A DNA stretch of 64,000 nucleotides from Bacillus sp. V2I10. GTDB lineage: Bacteria; Bacillota; Bacilli; Bacillales; Bacillaceae. Position 1 is the stretch's first letter; each line of letters starts with the position of its first letter. The DNA lies in assembly GCF_030817055.1 (NCBI RefSeq), contig NZ_JAUSYV010000001.1:1884001-1948000 (forward strand), given 5' to 3'. A program made the position numbers and the translations under genes. The notes under the pieces were generated by a model that saw only the letters and a list, made by a program, of their open reading frames with translations, did not search any database and was not told the origin of the DNA. Below are positions 8,778 to 18,389 of the stretch, piece by piece.

Positions 8778-10487
8778 ATGAAATTATTATCATTTATAAA
8801 ATTAAAAGATACTGAACCTCTTCTTTCTAAAATCAGTCTGCAGACGAGATTGCTGATTCTTGTGCTGTCTTTATTGATTGCCTCTATTGCGGCCGTGGGC
8901 TACACATCTTACGTAAAATCAAAAGCTGCGACTATGAATATTATTGAGGACCGTCTGCAGCGGGAGGTAAATACAACCGGTGAAATTGCAGGTAATTTAA
9001 TGTTTGCCTATCTTGGGGAAGAAGAAGAATTTTTAGAGAGATTTAACAAAGTTGTGCTGAGGAATCAATCTTCAGAGCTCATTCAGGATGGATTGAGTGC
9101 TGACTTTTTCTTAGTGAAAGAAAATGAGGCAGCCCCATTTTCAGTAAGTGAAAATTCAAAGGTTGCATTTTCCGATCACCTGATCAGCGACATCACGGAA
9201 AAAGATAATGGGATTTTTCACAAAGAGATAAACGGAATAGACTACACATTGTCATTTAAACAAGTTCAAGAGTTAAAAGGACAGTTTTTAATAGCAGTTC
9301 CTACACAAACATATATGAAAACAACAAGAGAACTTGCCGCTTTTACTGCTTTGACAGTTCTTTTAAGTGGAGTTATTACTACTGTCGTGCTTATTTTCGC
9401 AATTCGCAGTTTGACTAAACCCTTAGCAATGTTAAGAAAAACGATAAGGGAAGTAAGAGAGGGAGATTTAACAAAACATATCCATATCGAAACATCGATT
9501 CCTGAAATAAATTCACTCATGAAAAGCTTTAACCAAATGATGACGCAAATGCAGAAGATGATAGGCAACATTGATAAGACTACAGGGGATTTGTCAGTAA
9601 CGGGAGAGCAGCTCAGGGAAGCCACTGATGATGTGATCGTACATAATAGCCAGCTTGTTGAGGCAATAAAGATAGTAAGAGCTGGAGCTGTGCAGACAGC
9701 GTCAAGCTCAGATGACAGCATTCATGCTTTTGATCAAATGAGAGACGAGCTAAAAGTTGTTTTTCAGGATATGGAATTTTTATTCAGCAGCGCGGCTGAC
9801 ATGAATCAGTCAGCTTATCGCGGTGAAAAAAATATATCTCAAATGATTCAGACAATGAATTCATTCGAACAGGAATTTGAAAAGATGACAAATACGATCA
9901 GGGGGGTAAAGGAGCACTCTTTATCTATTGCAAATGTAGTAATGATTATTCAAACCATTGCTGAACAGACTAAACTTCTTGCTTTAAATGCAACAATTGA
10001 AGCAGCTCGGGCTGGCAAAGCGGGAAATGGATTCGCCGTGGTTGCGAATGAAGTTAAAAAACTTGCTGAACAGTCAACAAAGGCGACGGAAGACATTACT
10101 AAATCCATCTTATCTATGGAGAATATATCTTCTAAAGCATCAAAGGAATTTGAACATATGCTCTCTAACATTCATTCCCATCTTGAAGTGGCCGCCAAAT
10201 CCAGAATATCATTTGATGAATTAATGAGGGAGATTGATATCGTAAGCAGCAGGCTGTCCGGAATGAAAAAGCATATTCAGCATCTCAACGGTTCTCTTCC
10301 TTTAATGGAAAAATCGGCAGAAAGTTTTGCTTCTGTTTCTCAGGAAACCCTTGCTAGTGCTGAAGAGATGCTCGCAGCTTCAGAAGAACAAATTGCTCAG
10401 ATGAACAGAACTCATCAAATAGGGCAAAAATTAACGGATTTATCCAGAAATCTTTCAAGTACCACAAAAGAATACAAAGTGAGTTAA
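8778..10487 (+). CDS. Methyl-accepting chemotaxis protein-like transducer
   Basis: Two membrane segments (about residues 24-46 and 187-208) bracket a roughly 135-residue extracytoplasmic sensor region. A HAMP domain (RSLTKPLAMLRKTIREVREGD) and a long coiled signalling domain follow. The conserved tip reads IAEQTKLLALNATIEAARAG, with NGFAVVANEVKKLAEQS after it. The ligand is unknown. GGGAAGG nine bases upstream supports the ATG at 8778 over those at 8760 and 8769. B. subtilis has yqgA at this position, so this gene is a lineage difference. Confidence 0.9.
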   Translation: MKLLSFIKLKDTEPLLSKISLQTRLLILVLSLLIASIAAVGYTSYVKSKAATMNIIEDRLQREVNTTGEIAGNLMFAYLGEEEEFLERFNKVVLRNQSSELIQDGLSADFFLVKENEAAPFSVSENSKVAFSDHLISDITEKDNGIFHKEINGIDYTLSFKQVQELKGQFLIAVPTQTYMKTTRELAAFTALTVLLSGVITTVVLIFAIRSLTKPLAMLRKTIREVREGDLTKHIHIETSIPEINSLMKSFNQMMTQMQKMIGNIDKTTGDLSVTGEQLREATDDVIVHNSQLVEAIKIVRAGAVQTASSSDDSIHAFDQMRDELKVVFQDMEFLFSSAADMNQSAYRGEKNISQMIQTMNSFEQEFEKMTNTIRGVKEHSLSIANVVMIIQTIAEQTKLLALNATIEAARAGKAGNGFAVVANEVKKLAEQSTKATEDITKSILSMENISSKASKEFEHMLSNIHSHLEVAAKSRISFDELMREIDIVSSRLSGMKKHIQHLNGSLPLMEKSAESFASVSQETLASAEEMLAASEEQIAQMNRTHQIGQKLTDLSRNLSSTTKEYKVS

Positions 10488-10522
10488 AAAGCGAACCCCT
10501 TGGATGAAGGGGTTCGCTTTTT
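10486..10522. terminator. Bidirectional terminator
   Basis: Stem AAAAAGCGAACCCCTT / AAGGGGTTCGCTTTTT between the convergent transducer gene and yqgB. Confidence 0.9.
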
Positions 10523-10529
10523 AAGTGTT

Positions 10530-11300
10530 TCATTTTTTTCCGGCTGCAGGAATTTCTTTTAAAGCAAGATACAACATGATCAGGTTAACAAACCAGTTAA
10601 CGAAAATTCCGCTCGGTACGGAAACTTGAAGAAACTCCATGATGAGAAAGAAAACAGTGGCAAGAGTAACAGCATATGCCGACATGACCCAAAGTTGTTT
10701 AAAATTAACGTTTCGCTTCAAACTATTTTTAAAAAGAATGCTGACTAAAGCTAAAAAGGTAATTTCAATGAATTTAGAAGCTGCTGTAAATAGGAACAGC
10801 ATGACAATGACAACACTCAAAACAATGGGAAGTACATTTTCAAATTGAGAGGAGTATTGGGATAAGTCATCTTTTGTTAAAGTCATTGTATTCAGCATGG
10901 AATAATCATAGCTTTGAGCTTGGCCCGCAACTGCATAAACAAATTCATTTTTTAGAAGGCCAATTCCGTTTTGCTTATTTTCAATCTGATCTGCTGTAAA
11001 GGCCCCAGTTGGATCGAAAACAATAAATAAATCATCTTTTTTAAATTCAAGCGGTTCAGCTGTATCTGAAATTAGGGTGCCTTCCTCTATTTTAAAGTCA
11101 GGAAGGTCTTCCTGCAGGGTAGAATCTAATCCTTTCAACAGCCCAGAAATGCCGGTAGACATGTAGATTGCCATGGGGAGAGTCGCAAGAAGGGTTAGTA
11201 AAAACACATAAAGAATGGTTTTGCCTATTCCTTGAAATCTAAACATGGAAATTGACTTTGGAGAGTATAAACTTTTAGCAAACTGTTTAAAAATGTTCAT
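10530..11300 (-). CDS. yqgB: YqgB, DUF1189 membrane protein
   Basis: Membrane protein of the DUF1189 family (256 residues). It opens with the typical MNIFKQFAKSLYSPKSISMFRFQGIGKT. One hydrophobic segment follows (about residues 28-48), then a ~110-residue extracytoplasmic region, then three further segments near residues 155-245. Function is unknown. Position is syntenic with B. subtilis yqgB. Confidence 0.85.
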   Translation of the reverse strand: MNIFKQFAKSLYSPKSISMFRFQGIGKTILYVFLLTLLATLPMAIYMSTGISGLLKGLDSTLQEDLPDFKIEEGTLISDTAEPLEFKKDDLFIVFDPTGAFTADQIENKQNGIGLLKNEFVYAVAGQAQSYDYSMLNTMTLTKDDLSQYSSQFENVLPIVLSVVIVMLFLFTAASKFIEITFLALVSILFKNSLKRNVNFKQLWVMSAYAVTLATVFFLIMEFLQVSVPSGIFVNWFVNLIMLYLALKEIPAAGKK

Positions 11301-11513
11301 TTATGTACACTTCCTTCATTATAATCCAGCTTTCATTTTATACATCCCAGCAGAAAGAAACAAGGCTAAAGGTACAGTGCCTAAATTAATATTAAGAAAT
11401 TGTAAATTTTTAAGAAAATAAGGCTAAAAACCTTTACATATAATCCACAATTCGATAATAATTGGGGAGGTTGTAGAAAGTTGTCGATTAAAGATGCTGG
11501 GGGTTGAAATAGG

Positions 11514-13145
11514 TTGGATTTAGATATACAGAAAATGATATTTGAATTTGTTGGCGGCCTGGGAATTTTCTTATTTGGTATAAAATTCATGGGAGACGGC
11601 CTGCAAAAATCAGCAGGGGATCGACTTCGGGATGTTCTGGATAAATTTACAACAAATCCAATTATGGGTGTTCTAGCAGGTATATTTGTTGCCATCCTCA
11701 TTCAGTCAAGCAGCGGAACGACAGTTATTACAATAGGTCTCGTCAGTGCAGGCTTTATGAGTTTAAGACAGGCAATTGGGGTGATAATGGGAGCAAACAT
11801 TGGAACCACTGTCACGGCATTTATTATCGGTATTAAAATTTCTGAGTACGCACTTCCTGTCCTATTTGCGGGGGCTGTATTACTTTTCTTTTTTAAAAAT
11901 AAAAAAATACACAACATCGGTCAAATTATATTTGGTTTTGGAGCTCTTTTCTTCGGATTGGAACTTATGGGAGAAGGCATGATGCCTTTGCGTTTTATAG
12001 AAGCATTTCAGGAATTAACAGTCAGCATGAGCGATAATCCGCTTCTTGGCGTAGTAATTGGAACTGTATTTACAGTAATCGTCCAAAGTTCCAGTGCGAC
12101 CATTGGTATTCTGCAGGAATTGCATGGCTTGGGGCTAATTGATATTAACGCTGCACTGCCTGTCCTGTTTGGAGATAATATCGGAACAACTATAACTGCA
12201 GTCCTTGCTTCAATTGGTGCTTCAGTAGCTGCAAGACGCGCTGCGTTAACACATGTTCTTTTCAACTTAATAGGTACGGCAATCTTTTTAGTGATCTTGC
12301 CTATATTTACAACTTTTATAGGAATGCTGAAGATGAATTTAGGATTGAATCCAGAAATGACGATTGCATTTGCCCATGGAACCTTTAATATGACAAATAC
12401 AATAATCCATCTGCCGTTTATCGGGGGTCTTGCATACATAGTTACAAAGCTAATTCCCGGAGAAGATGCAATGATGGAATACAAAGCAAAGCATCTGGAT
12501 CCTCTTTTCATTGAACAATCTTCATCAATAGCACTAGGCCAGGCTAAAGAGGAAATTCTGCGAATGGGCCAGTTTGCCGCTTTAGGACTTGAGGAAGCAA
12601 ATCAATATCTAAAAACCCATCAGCAAAAACATTCAGATACTGCTTATCAAATCGAGGATGCAATCAATAATCTTGACCGCAAAATTACAGATTATCTTGT
12701 ACTCATTTCAAGAGCAGAAATGTCTGCATATGAATCTGAAGAACACACTGCACTAATGGATGCTGTAAGAGATATTGAGCGCGTAGGTGATCATTTCGAA
12801 AATATCGTTGAGCTTGTTGATTATCAATTAACAAATAAAGTGAAACTGACAGATTCTGCATATGCAGATCTGGAGGAAATGTTTGCATTAACCATTCAAA
12901 CAATCAAAGATGCCATATCGGCATTAGATGACAAAGACACATCTTTAGCAGCAAGGGTTATGAAGTCTGAAGAACAAATTGATAAAATGGAGCGCATGCT
13001 CCGCAAAAAACACATCCTTCGCATTAATGAAGGAAGCTGTACTGGTCAAGCAGGCATTGTGTTTGTAGATATTATCAGCAATCTTGAAAGAATCGGTGAT
13101 CATTCTGTAAACATTGCAGAGGCAGTTTTAGGCTACCGTAAATAA
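11514..13145 (+). CDS. Na/Pi cotransporter family protein with PhoU-like domain
   Basis: Likely sodium-dependent phosphate carrier. Two Na_Pi_cotrans repeats are seen, each with the QSSS signature (IQSSSGTTVITIGLVSAGF near residue 62 and VQSSSATIGILQELHGLGL near 190). A cytoplasmic PhoU-like helical domain fills about residues 340-543. The start is TTG at 11514: a TGA three codons upstream closes the frame, and GGGGG lies ten bases before. It supplies phosphate uptake independent of the Pst system encoded 5 kb away. I assign no symbol. Confidence 0.88.
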   Translation: MDLDIQKMIFEFVGGLGIFLFGIKFMGDGLQKSAGDRLRDVLDKFTTNPIMGVLAGIFVAILIQSSSGTTVITIGLVSAGFMSLRQAIGVIMGANIGTTVTAFIIGIKISEYALPVLFAGAVLLFFFKNKKIHNIGQIIFGFGALFFGLELMGEGMMPLRFIEAFQELTVSMSDNPLLGVVIGTVFTVIVQSSSATIGILQELHGLGLIDINAALPVLFGDNIGTTITAVLASIGASVAARRAALTHVLFNLIGTAIFLVILPIFTTFIGMLKMNLGLNPEMTIAFAHGTFNMTNTIIHLPFIGGLAYIVTKLIPGEDAMMEYKAKHLDPLFIEQSSSIALGQAKEEILRMGQFAALGLEEANQYLKTHQQKHSDTAYQIEDAINNLDRKITDYLVLISRAEMSAYESEEHTALMDAVRDIERVGDHFENIVELVDYQLTNKVKLTDSAYADLEEMFALTIQTIKDAISALDDKDTSLAARVMKSEEQIDKMERMLRKKHILRINEGSCTGQAGIVFVDIISNLERIGDHSVNIAEAVLGYRK

Positions 13146-13174
13146 TGTTTAAAAAAGAATGATTCAGTTATAAT

Positions 13175-13206
13175 GAAAGCAAGGGCTTATGCTCTTGCTT
13201 TTTTTA
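13175..13206 (+). terminator. Terminator after the Na/Pi carrier
   Basis: Stem AAAGCAAGGGC / GCTCTTGCTTT (one G-T) with seven T. Confidence 0.8.
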
Positions 13207-13226
13207 CATCAGTTTTATAAGAGATC

Positions 13227-13730
13227 ATGGAATGGTGGTGGATGGCAGTGGAGATTATTTACTGGGCACTGATTATTTTAATGTTTATCATTGCGTTTGC
13301 CGGATTGATCTATCCAATTATACCCAGCGTCATTTTTATAGTTGGAGGATTTCTTCTCTATGGAGCATTTTTTGGCTTTCAGGAATACGGATATCAATTC
13401 TGGCTGATTGAAGGTGTATTTGTTGCAGTTTTATTTGCGGCGGACTATGTGTCAAACTTAATGGGGATCAAACGAGTCGGGGGAAGCAAAGCTGCTATAT
13501 GGGGAAGTACAATAGGCTTATTGATAGGACCGTTTCTTATTCCGGTTGCAGGAATTATTATTGGGCCATTCCTTGGTGCAGTCATTGCAGAGCTTCTTGT
13601 TCATAAAAAGGATATGAAAGAATCAGTTAAAATAGGTCTTGGATCACTGATCGGATTTATATCCGGTGTGTTTGCAAAAACAATCATTCAGCTGATTATG
13701 ATCGGTTATTTTTTATTCGTGGTTCTATAA
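13227..13730 (+). CDS. yqgC: YqgC, DUF456 membrane protein
   Basis: DUF456 membrane protein of 167 residues with four to five hydrophobic segments and the family Gly-rich motifs KRVGGSKAAIWGSTIGLLIG and GPFLGAVIAEL. The start is ambiguous: ATG 13227 has only AAGAG nearby, while GTG 13248 lies six bases after GGTGG. Function is unknown. It precedes sodA, as in B. subtilis. Confidence 0.82.
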   Translation: MEWWWMAVEIIYWALIILMFIIAFAGLIYPIIPSVIFIVGGFLLYGAFFGFQEYGYQFWLIEGVFVAVLFAADYVSNLMGIKRVGGSKAAIWGSTIGLLIGPFLIPVAGIIIGPFLGAVIAELLVHKKDMKESVKIGLGSLIGFISGVFAKTIIQLIMIGYFLFVVL

Positions 13731-13775
13731 AGAAGTTATATATGATGCAAACAAAACATATTTAATGCTTTTAAA

Positions 13776-13804
13776 TTGAAACAATCGGACAATTTTGGTA
13801 ATCT
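13776..13804 (+). promoter_or_regulatory. Sigma-A promoter of sodA
   Basis: TTGAAA at 13776-13781, 17-base spacer, TAATCT at 13799-13804. The leader holds an 8-bp hairpin AAGCTTAT / ATAAGCTT at 13815-13836 before the sodA ribosome site AAGGAGGAG. Confidence 0.6.
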
Positions 13805-13868
13805 TAAAGTGACAAGCTTATGAAAGAATAAGCTTCCTATTTACATACAATTTAAGGAGGAGATTTAA

Positions 13869-14477
13869 ATGGCTTACGAACTACCGCAATTGCCTTATGC
13901 TTATGATGCATTAGAACCGCATATTGATAAGGAAACAATGAACATTCATCACACGAAACATCATAACACGTATATCACAAACGTAAACGCAGCATTAGAG
14001 GGTCACGATGATCTTCTCAGCAAAAGCGTTCAAGAACTAGTATCCAACTTGGATGCAGTTCCTGAAGCAGCACGTACGGCAGTCCGCAATAATGGCGGCG
14101 GACATGCAAACCACAGCCTTTTCTGGACAATTCTTTCCCCAAATGGCGGAGGAGCTCCATCTGGTGAGCTTGCTGATAAAATCAACAGCAAATTTGGAAG
14201 CTTTGAAACATTCAAAGAAGAATTTGCAAAAGCTGGAGCAACTCGCTTTGGATCTGGCTGGGCTTGGCTGGTTGTCAGTAACGGCGAATTAGAAGTAACA
14301 AGCACTCCTAATCAGGATTCTCCTTTAATGGAAGGCAAAACGCCTATTCTTGGACTTGACGTTTGGGAGCATGCATACTACCTGAATTACCAAAACCGCC
14401 GCCCGGATTACATTTCTTCATTCTGGAATGTAGTCAATTGGGAAGAAGTTACAAGACGCTACGAAGAAGCGAAGTAA
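13869..14477 (+). CDS. sodA: Manganese superoxide dismutase
   Basis: Cytoplasmic Mn superoxide dismutase, 202 residues, full length. Metal ligands are His27 (MNIHHTKHHNTYI), the His in GGHANHSLFW, and Asp/His in LDVWEHAYYLNYQNRRPDY. The Gly/Ala pattern favours Mn over Fe. AAGGAGGAG precedes the ATG. It is monocistronic, between its own promoter and a terminator. Confidence 0.97.
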   Translation: MAYELPQLPYAYDALEPHIDKETMNIHHTKHHNTYITNVNAALEGHDDLLSKSVQELVSNLDAVPEAARTAVRNNGGGHANHSLFWTILSPNGGGAPSGELADKINSKFGSFETFKEEFAKAGATRFGSGWAWLVVSNGELEVTSTPNQDSPLMEGKTPILGLDVWEHAYYLNYQNRRPDYISSFWNVVNWEEVTRRYEEAK

Positions 14478-14496
14478 TTTTTTTCGCAAATTAAAG

Positions 14497-14528
14497 GCAG
14501 GGGATCTTTTAAGATCTCCTGCTTTTTT
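14497..14528 (+). terminator. sodA terminator
   Basis: Stem GCAGGGGATCTT / AAGATCTCCTGC with six T. Confidence 0.85.
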
Positions 14529-14604
14529 CTGTTAAATTTAGGATACATAACTCCACCTCATAAAGACAGACTAATGGTTAGCTAATAAAGGGGAGTTTTA
14601 AAGT

Positions 14605-15891
14605 ATGTCAAAGTTGCAAAAATTATTTGGAGATGTAGAAGTCAATAAGGAACTAATCCTTTTGCTGATTATTGGAGGATTATATTCTTTGGGAATCGCC
14701 CTTTCTAACGCTTTTGTCAATGTATATCTTTGGAAACAGTCAGGCAGTTTTCTGGATTTGGGTATTTATAATTTGTCGATTGCGATCATGCAGCCAGTCA
14801 CGTTTGTTATTGCGGGAAGATGGGCAAAAAAAATTGATCGTGTAATAGTTTTTAGGCTTGGTGTTGCTTTTTTAGCTGTATTTTATTTATCGGTGCTTTT
14901 AATAGGAAATGATGCAGCGAATAATATCATCTTGCTTGGAGGGCTGCTGGGGATTGGATCGGGATTTTACTGGCTGTCTTTTAATGTGCTTACATTTGAA
15001 ATTACAGAACCTGAGACAAGAGATTTTTTTAACGGGTTTTTAGGAATTATGTCATCCTCTGCTGGCATGATCGGTCCTATTGTCGCAGGTTTTGTGATCT
15101 CAAGATTAGCAGGTGATATTGGGTATAAGTCAATCTTTTCTATTTCACTCGGATTATTTTTTTGTGCCGTTATATTAAGCCTTTTTTTAAAGAGAAGACA
15201 TGCACACGGCAGGTATTTGCTGCTTGATGTATTGAAGGAAAGAAAACGGAATGTCAATTGGAGAATGATTACAAACGCCCACTTTTTTCAGGGTATTAGG
15301 GAAGGAACATTCATTTTCGTCATTGGCGTTCTTGTATTTATTACTACCGGAAGCGAGTTTGCTCTTGGTAAATATGGCCTGATTAACTCTGCTGTAGCCT
15401 TTGTCTTTTACTATTTGGCAACACGGCTGATTACAAAGAAAATGAGAAAAAAATCTATTTTAATCGGGGGAATATTATTATATGCTTCCATCTTTTTGCT
15501 CTTGTTTGAACTTACATATCCAAAGCTGATTATGTATGCTATTGTAATTGCGATTGCATATCCCATGCTGCTGGTTCCTTATATTTCACTGACTTACGAT
15601 GTGATTGGACGGTCATGGAATGCAGCTGAAGCGAGAATTGAATATATTGTCGTAAGAGAATTATTTTTAAACTTGGGCAGAATCACATCCATTCTTTTAT
15701 TCATTCTTGCCGTCACTCTCTTTGATGAAAAGCAGAGTATTCCCATTCTACTTGCGGTTATTGGCTCTGGACACAGCTTTATTTATTTCTTTATCCGAAA
15801 AGTGACTTTATTGGAATCTAATGAGCCCATAAATGATAACGGTCAAAAAAATATGCCCGAACCGAATCTTGTAGATGGAGAAAGCAGTTAG
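14605..15891 (+). CDS. yqgE: MFS transporter YqgE
   Basis: Major facilitator superfamily protein, 428 residues, with about twelve hydrophobic segments. The charged loop between segments 2 and 3 reads GRWAKKIDR. The central loop at about residues 196-218 (LKRRHAHGRYLLLDVLKERKRN) is basic. The substrate is unknown. ATG is preceded by AAAGGGGAG. It lies between sodA and pbpA as in B. subtilis. Confidence 0.85.
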   Translation: MSKLQKLFGDVEVNKELILLLIIGGLYSLGIALSNAFVNVYLWKQSGSFLDLGIYNLSIAIMQPVTFVIAGRWAKKIDRVIVFRLGVAFLAVFYLSVLLIGNDAANNIILLGGLLGIGSGFYWLSFNVLTFEITEPETRDFFNGFLGIMSSSAGMIGPIVAGFVISRLAGDIGYKSIFSISLGLFFCAVILSLFLKRRHAHGRYLLLDVLKERKRNVNWRMITNAHFFQGIREGTFIFVIGVLVFITTGSEFALGKYGLINSAVAFVFYYLATRLITKKMRKKSILIGGILLYASIFLLLFELTYPKLIMYAIVIAIAYPMLLVPYISLTYDVIGRSWNAAEARIEYIVVRELFLNLGRITSILLFILAVTLFDEKQSIPILLAVIGSGHSFIYFFIRKVTLLESNEPINDNGQKNMPEPNLVDGESS

Positions 15892-15963
15892 CATCACATA
15901 TGACAATCATGTTACAAGTGTCGAATTTGATAGAAATTCGTCGGTTTTTTTCATAAACTATAA

Positions 15964-16000
15964 CAATAGACACCTTAAAATGGTGTCTATTGTGTTTTTT
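15964..16000 (+). terminator. yqgE terminator
   Basis: Stem AATAGACACC / GGTGTCTATT then GTGTTTTTT. It lies just before the pbpA ribosome site. Confidence 0.8.
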
Positions 16001-16022
16001 AAAGAAAATAAGGCGGTGCTAT

Positions 16023-18191
16023 ATGTCAAAGAAAAAGAAAAGAACAGTTCCGCTTCGCCTTAACGTTTTGTTTTTCCTAGTATTTTTAGTTTTTTCAGGA
16101 ATGATATTAAGGCTTGGAATTGTTCAAATTGTATACGGCGAGGATTACCGCAAGGAAGTTGAACGGAATGAGGAAGTGAATATCAGCACTTCGGTTCCGA
16201 GGGGGAAAATCTTTGACCGGAACTACAATACAATTGTCGATAATAAACCAATTAATGCCATTACATACACCAGATCAAATACTGCGTCACAAGAAGAACG
16301 TTTAGAAGTTGCAGCAAAGCTTGCAAAGATTTTTGACCAGGACAGAACGGACTCTAAAGAAGATCAAGAGGAACTGGAACAAGAGTTAGAAAAAATCACT
16401 CTCAGGGATAAAAAAGATTATTGGATTTTAACACGTCCAAAAGAAGCAGAAAAGAAAATTACAAAAGCGAATAGACAAAAAGTACTTGATGGAGTCATGA
16501 GCGATGATGACCTCTACGATCTTCAGCTTGAGCGGATAACAGAAAAAGATTTGCAGGAGATTTCGATCGATGAATTAAAAATACTTTCAATAAAAAGAGA
16601 AATGGACAGCGGGTATGCATTAGCGCCGCAAATTATCAAAAAAGACAATATTTCTGAACAGGAATTTGCCTATATAAGCGAACATCTGGAAGATTTACCC
16701 GGTGTGGATATTACAACAGACTGGGAGCGTCAATACGTTTTTGACAAAACTTTAAGAACGCTGATTGGCAGCATCTCCTCTTCAGAAGAAGGCATTCCAG
16801 AGGATCGTCTGGATTATTTCACATCCCGTGATTACAGCAGAAATGACCGGGTGGGGAAAAGCTATTTAGAGTATCAATATGAAGATATTCTTCAAGGACA
16901 AAAAGCAAAGGCCCGCAATATTACTGATAAGTCCGGCAATATTCTTGAAACAGAAATTATATCTGAAGGAAAAAGCGGCAAGGACCTGATCATGACAATC
17001 GATGTCCAGCTTCAGCAGGAGGTTGAGAAGATTATTGAGGAAGAACTGCTTGCTGCTAAGAAAAAATCTGGAACAGCTTTACTTGACCGTGCATTTGTCG
17101 TCATGATGGATCCTAGAAATGGCGAAATGCTGTCAATGGCAGGAAAGCAAATTAAAAAAGACGAAAACGGAAAAACGGTTCTTGAAGATTATGCATTAGG
17201 AGCAATGACCAGCTCATACACAATGGGATCTGCAGTTAAAGGAGCTACAGTTCTTTCCGGCTTTGAGTCCGGTGTCATTAAACCCGGAACTGTCCAGCTT
17301 GATGAACCGTTATATATTAAAGGATCTCCTCCTAAAAAATCGTACCGCAATATGGGGAATATTGATGATCTTGAAGCTCTGCAGCGGTCATCCAATGTGT
17401 ATATGTTCAAAACTGCGATAGCAATGGCAAACGGGGAATACAGAAGAAACAAATCATTGCCCCTTGATACGTCTGCTTTCTCGGTGCTCCGTAATTATTA
17501 CAGTCAGTTCGGATTAGGGGTAAAAACGGGTATAGACCTTCCTAATGAAGCAACCGGCTTCAAAGGAGAGAACCTGACGCCTGGATTATTGCTTGATTTG
17601 TCCATTGGGCAATATGATACGTATACGCCGCTGCAAATGGCACAATACGTTTCAACAATAGCAAATGGCGGATACCGCATGAAACCTCAGCTTGTAAAAG
17701 AGATCAGGGAGCCGTCGCCTAAAGATAATCTTGGTTCCGTCATTCAATCAATAAACCCTGAAATTTTAAACCGGCTTGATATGAAGAGTGAGTACATTGA
17801 GAGGGTACAGGAAGGCTTCAGGCGTGTAACGCAGGAGAAAAATGGAACAGCCTATAGTTATTTTTCAGGGGCAGATTATTTTCCTGCAGGAAAAACAGGG
17901 ACGGCACAGGCTTTCTATGATGGGCCCAATAAAGACAAATTTCTGTCTCCTACATACAACTTAACACTTGTTGGATATGCTCCCCACAATAACCCGGAGG
18001 TTGCATTTGCTGTAGTAGTGCCATGGGCTTATGATACAGCCGAAAATTCACATCCTATTAATAATCTGATCGGAAGAAGGGTTATGGATAAATACTTTGA
18101 GCTGAAAAGCGAACAAAGCAAAGAAGGCATTCAGGAAGGTGTAGGACAGCCGGAGAATGCAAGGGTGTTTGAAGAGGAAGAAAATGAATAG
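16023..18191 (+). CDS. pbpA: Class B penicillin-binding protein 2a
   Basis: Bitopic transpeptidase for side-wall peptidoglycan synthesis in rod-shaped cells. It has a short basic N-terminus, one membrane segment (about 13-35), a PBP dimerisation domain, and a transpeptidase domain with Ser403 in SAVK, SSN (QRSSNVYMF) and KTG (AGKTGTAQA). AAGGCGGTG four to five bases upstream fixes the ATG at 16023; an 11-codon longer frame starts inside the preceding terminator. Length is 722 residues. A Glu-rich tail ends it. The symbol is by synteny with B. subtilis yqgF. Confidence 0.93.
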   Translation: MSKKKKRTVPLRLNVLFFLVFLVFSGMILRLGIVQIVYGEDYRKEVERNEEVNISTSVPRGKIFDRNYNTIVDNKPINAITYTRSNTASQEERLEVAAKLAKIFDQDRTDSKEDQEELEQELEKITLRDKKDYWILTRPKEAEKKITKANRQKVLDGVMSDDDLYDLQLERITEKDLQEISIDELKILSIKREMDSGYALAPQIIKKDNISEQEFAYISEHLEDLPGVDITTDWERQYVFDKTLRTLIGSISSSEEGIPEDRLDYFTSRDYSRNDRVGKSYLEYQYEDILQGQKAKARNITDKSGNILETEIISEGKSGKDLIMTIDVQLQQEVEKIIEEELLAAKKKSGTALLDRAFVVMMDPRNGEMLSMAGKQIKKDENGKTVLEDYALGAMTSSYTMGSAVKGATVLSGFESGVIKPGTVQLDEPLYIKGSPPKKSYRNMGNIDDLEALQRSSNVYMFKTAIAMANGEYRRNKSLPLDTSAFSVLRNYYSQFGLGVKTGIDLPNEATGFKGENLTPGLLLDLSIGQYDTYTPLQMAQYVSTIANGGYRMKPQLVKEIREPSPKDNLGSVIQSINPEILNRLDMKSEYIERVQEGFRRVTQEKNGTAYSYFSGADYFPAGKTGTAQAFYDGPNKDKFLSPTYNLTLVGYAPHNNPEVAFAVVVPWAYDTAENSHPINNLIGRRVMDKYFELKSEQSKEGIQEGVGQPENARVFEEEENE

Positions 18192-18214
18192 AAATCCATT
18201 CAAATGAAAATAAT

Positions 18215-18244
18215 AAAAAGCACTCTAAATAGAGTGCTTTTTAT
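18215..18244 (+). terminator. pbpA terminator
   Basis: Stem AAAAAGCACTCT / AGAGTGCTTTTT. Confidence 0.88.
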
Positions 18245-18288
18245 TATGTATAAATCATTCTACAAAAGGCGACACGATTATTCATGCA

Positions 18289-18327
18289 TTTACAAAACCT
18301 TAACATTCGATTAAAACCATGTTAACA
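18289..18327 (+). promoter_or_regulatory. PhoP box array of the pst promoter
   Basis: Four direct repeats, TTTACA (18289), TTAACA (18300), TTAAAA (18311) and TTAACA (18322), with exactly 11-bp period. This is the Bacillus PhoP~P site (TT[A/T/C]ACA with 5-base spacers). A TATTAC -10-like hexamer follows at 18342. It predicts induction of pst on phosphate starvation. Confidence 0.9.
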
Positions 18328-18389
18328 CTTTAGCGTTATTGTATTACTTGTAGGACAAAAACACCACTTTGTAGGGGGAATTAAGAAAT

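Noticed and set aside
15875..16063. 62-codon frame before pbpA
   Set aside because: It runs through the yqgE terminator and into pbpA with no ribosome site of its own.
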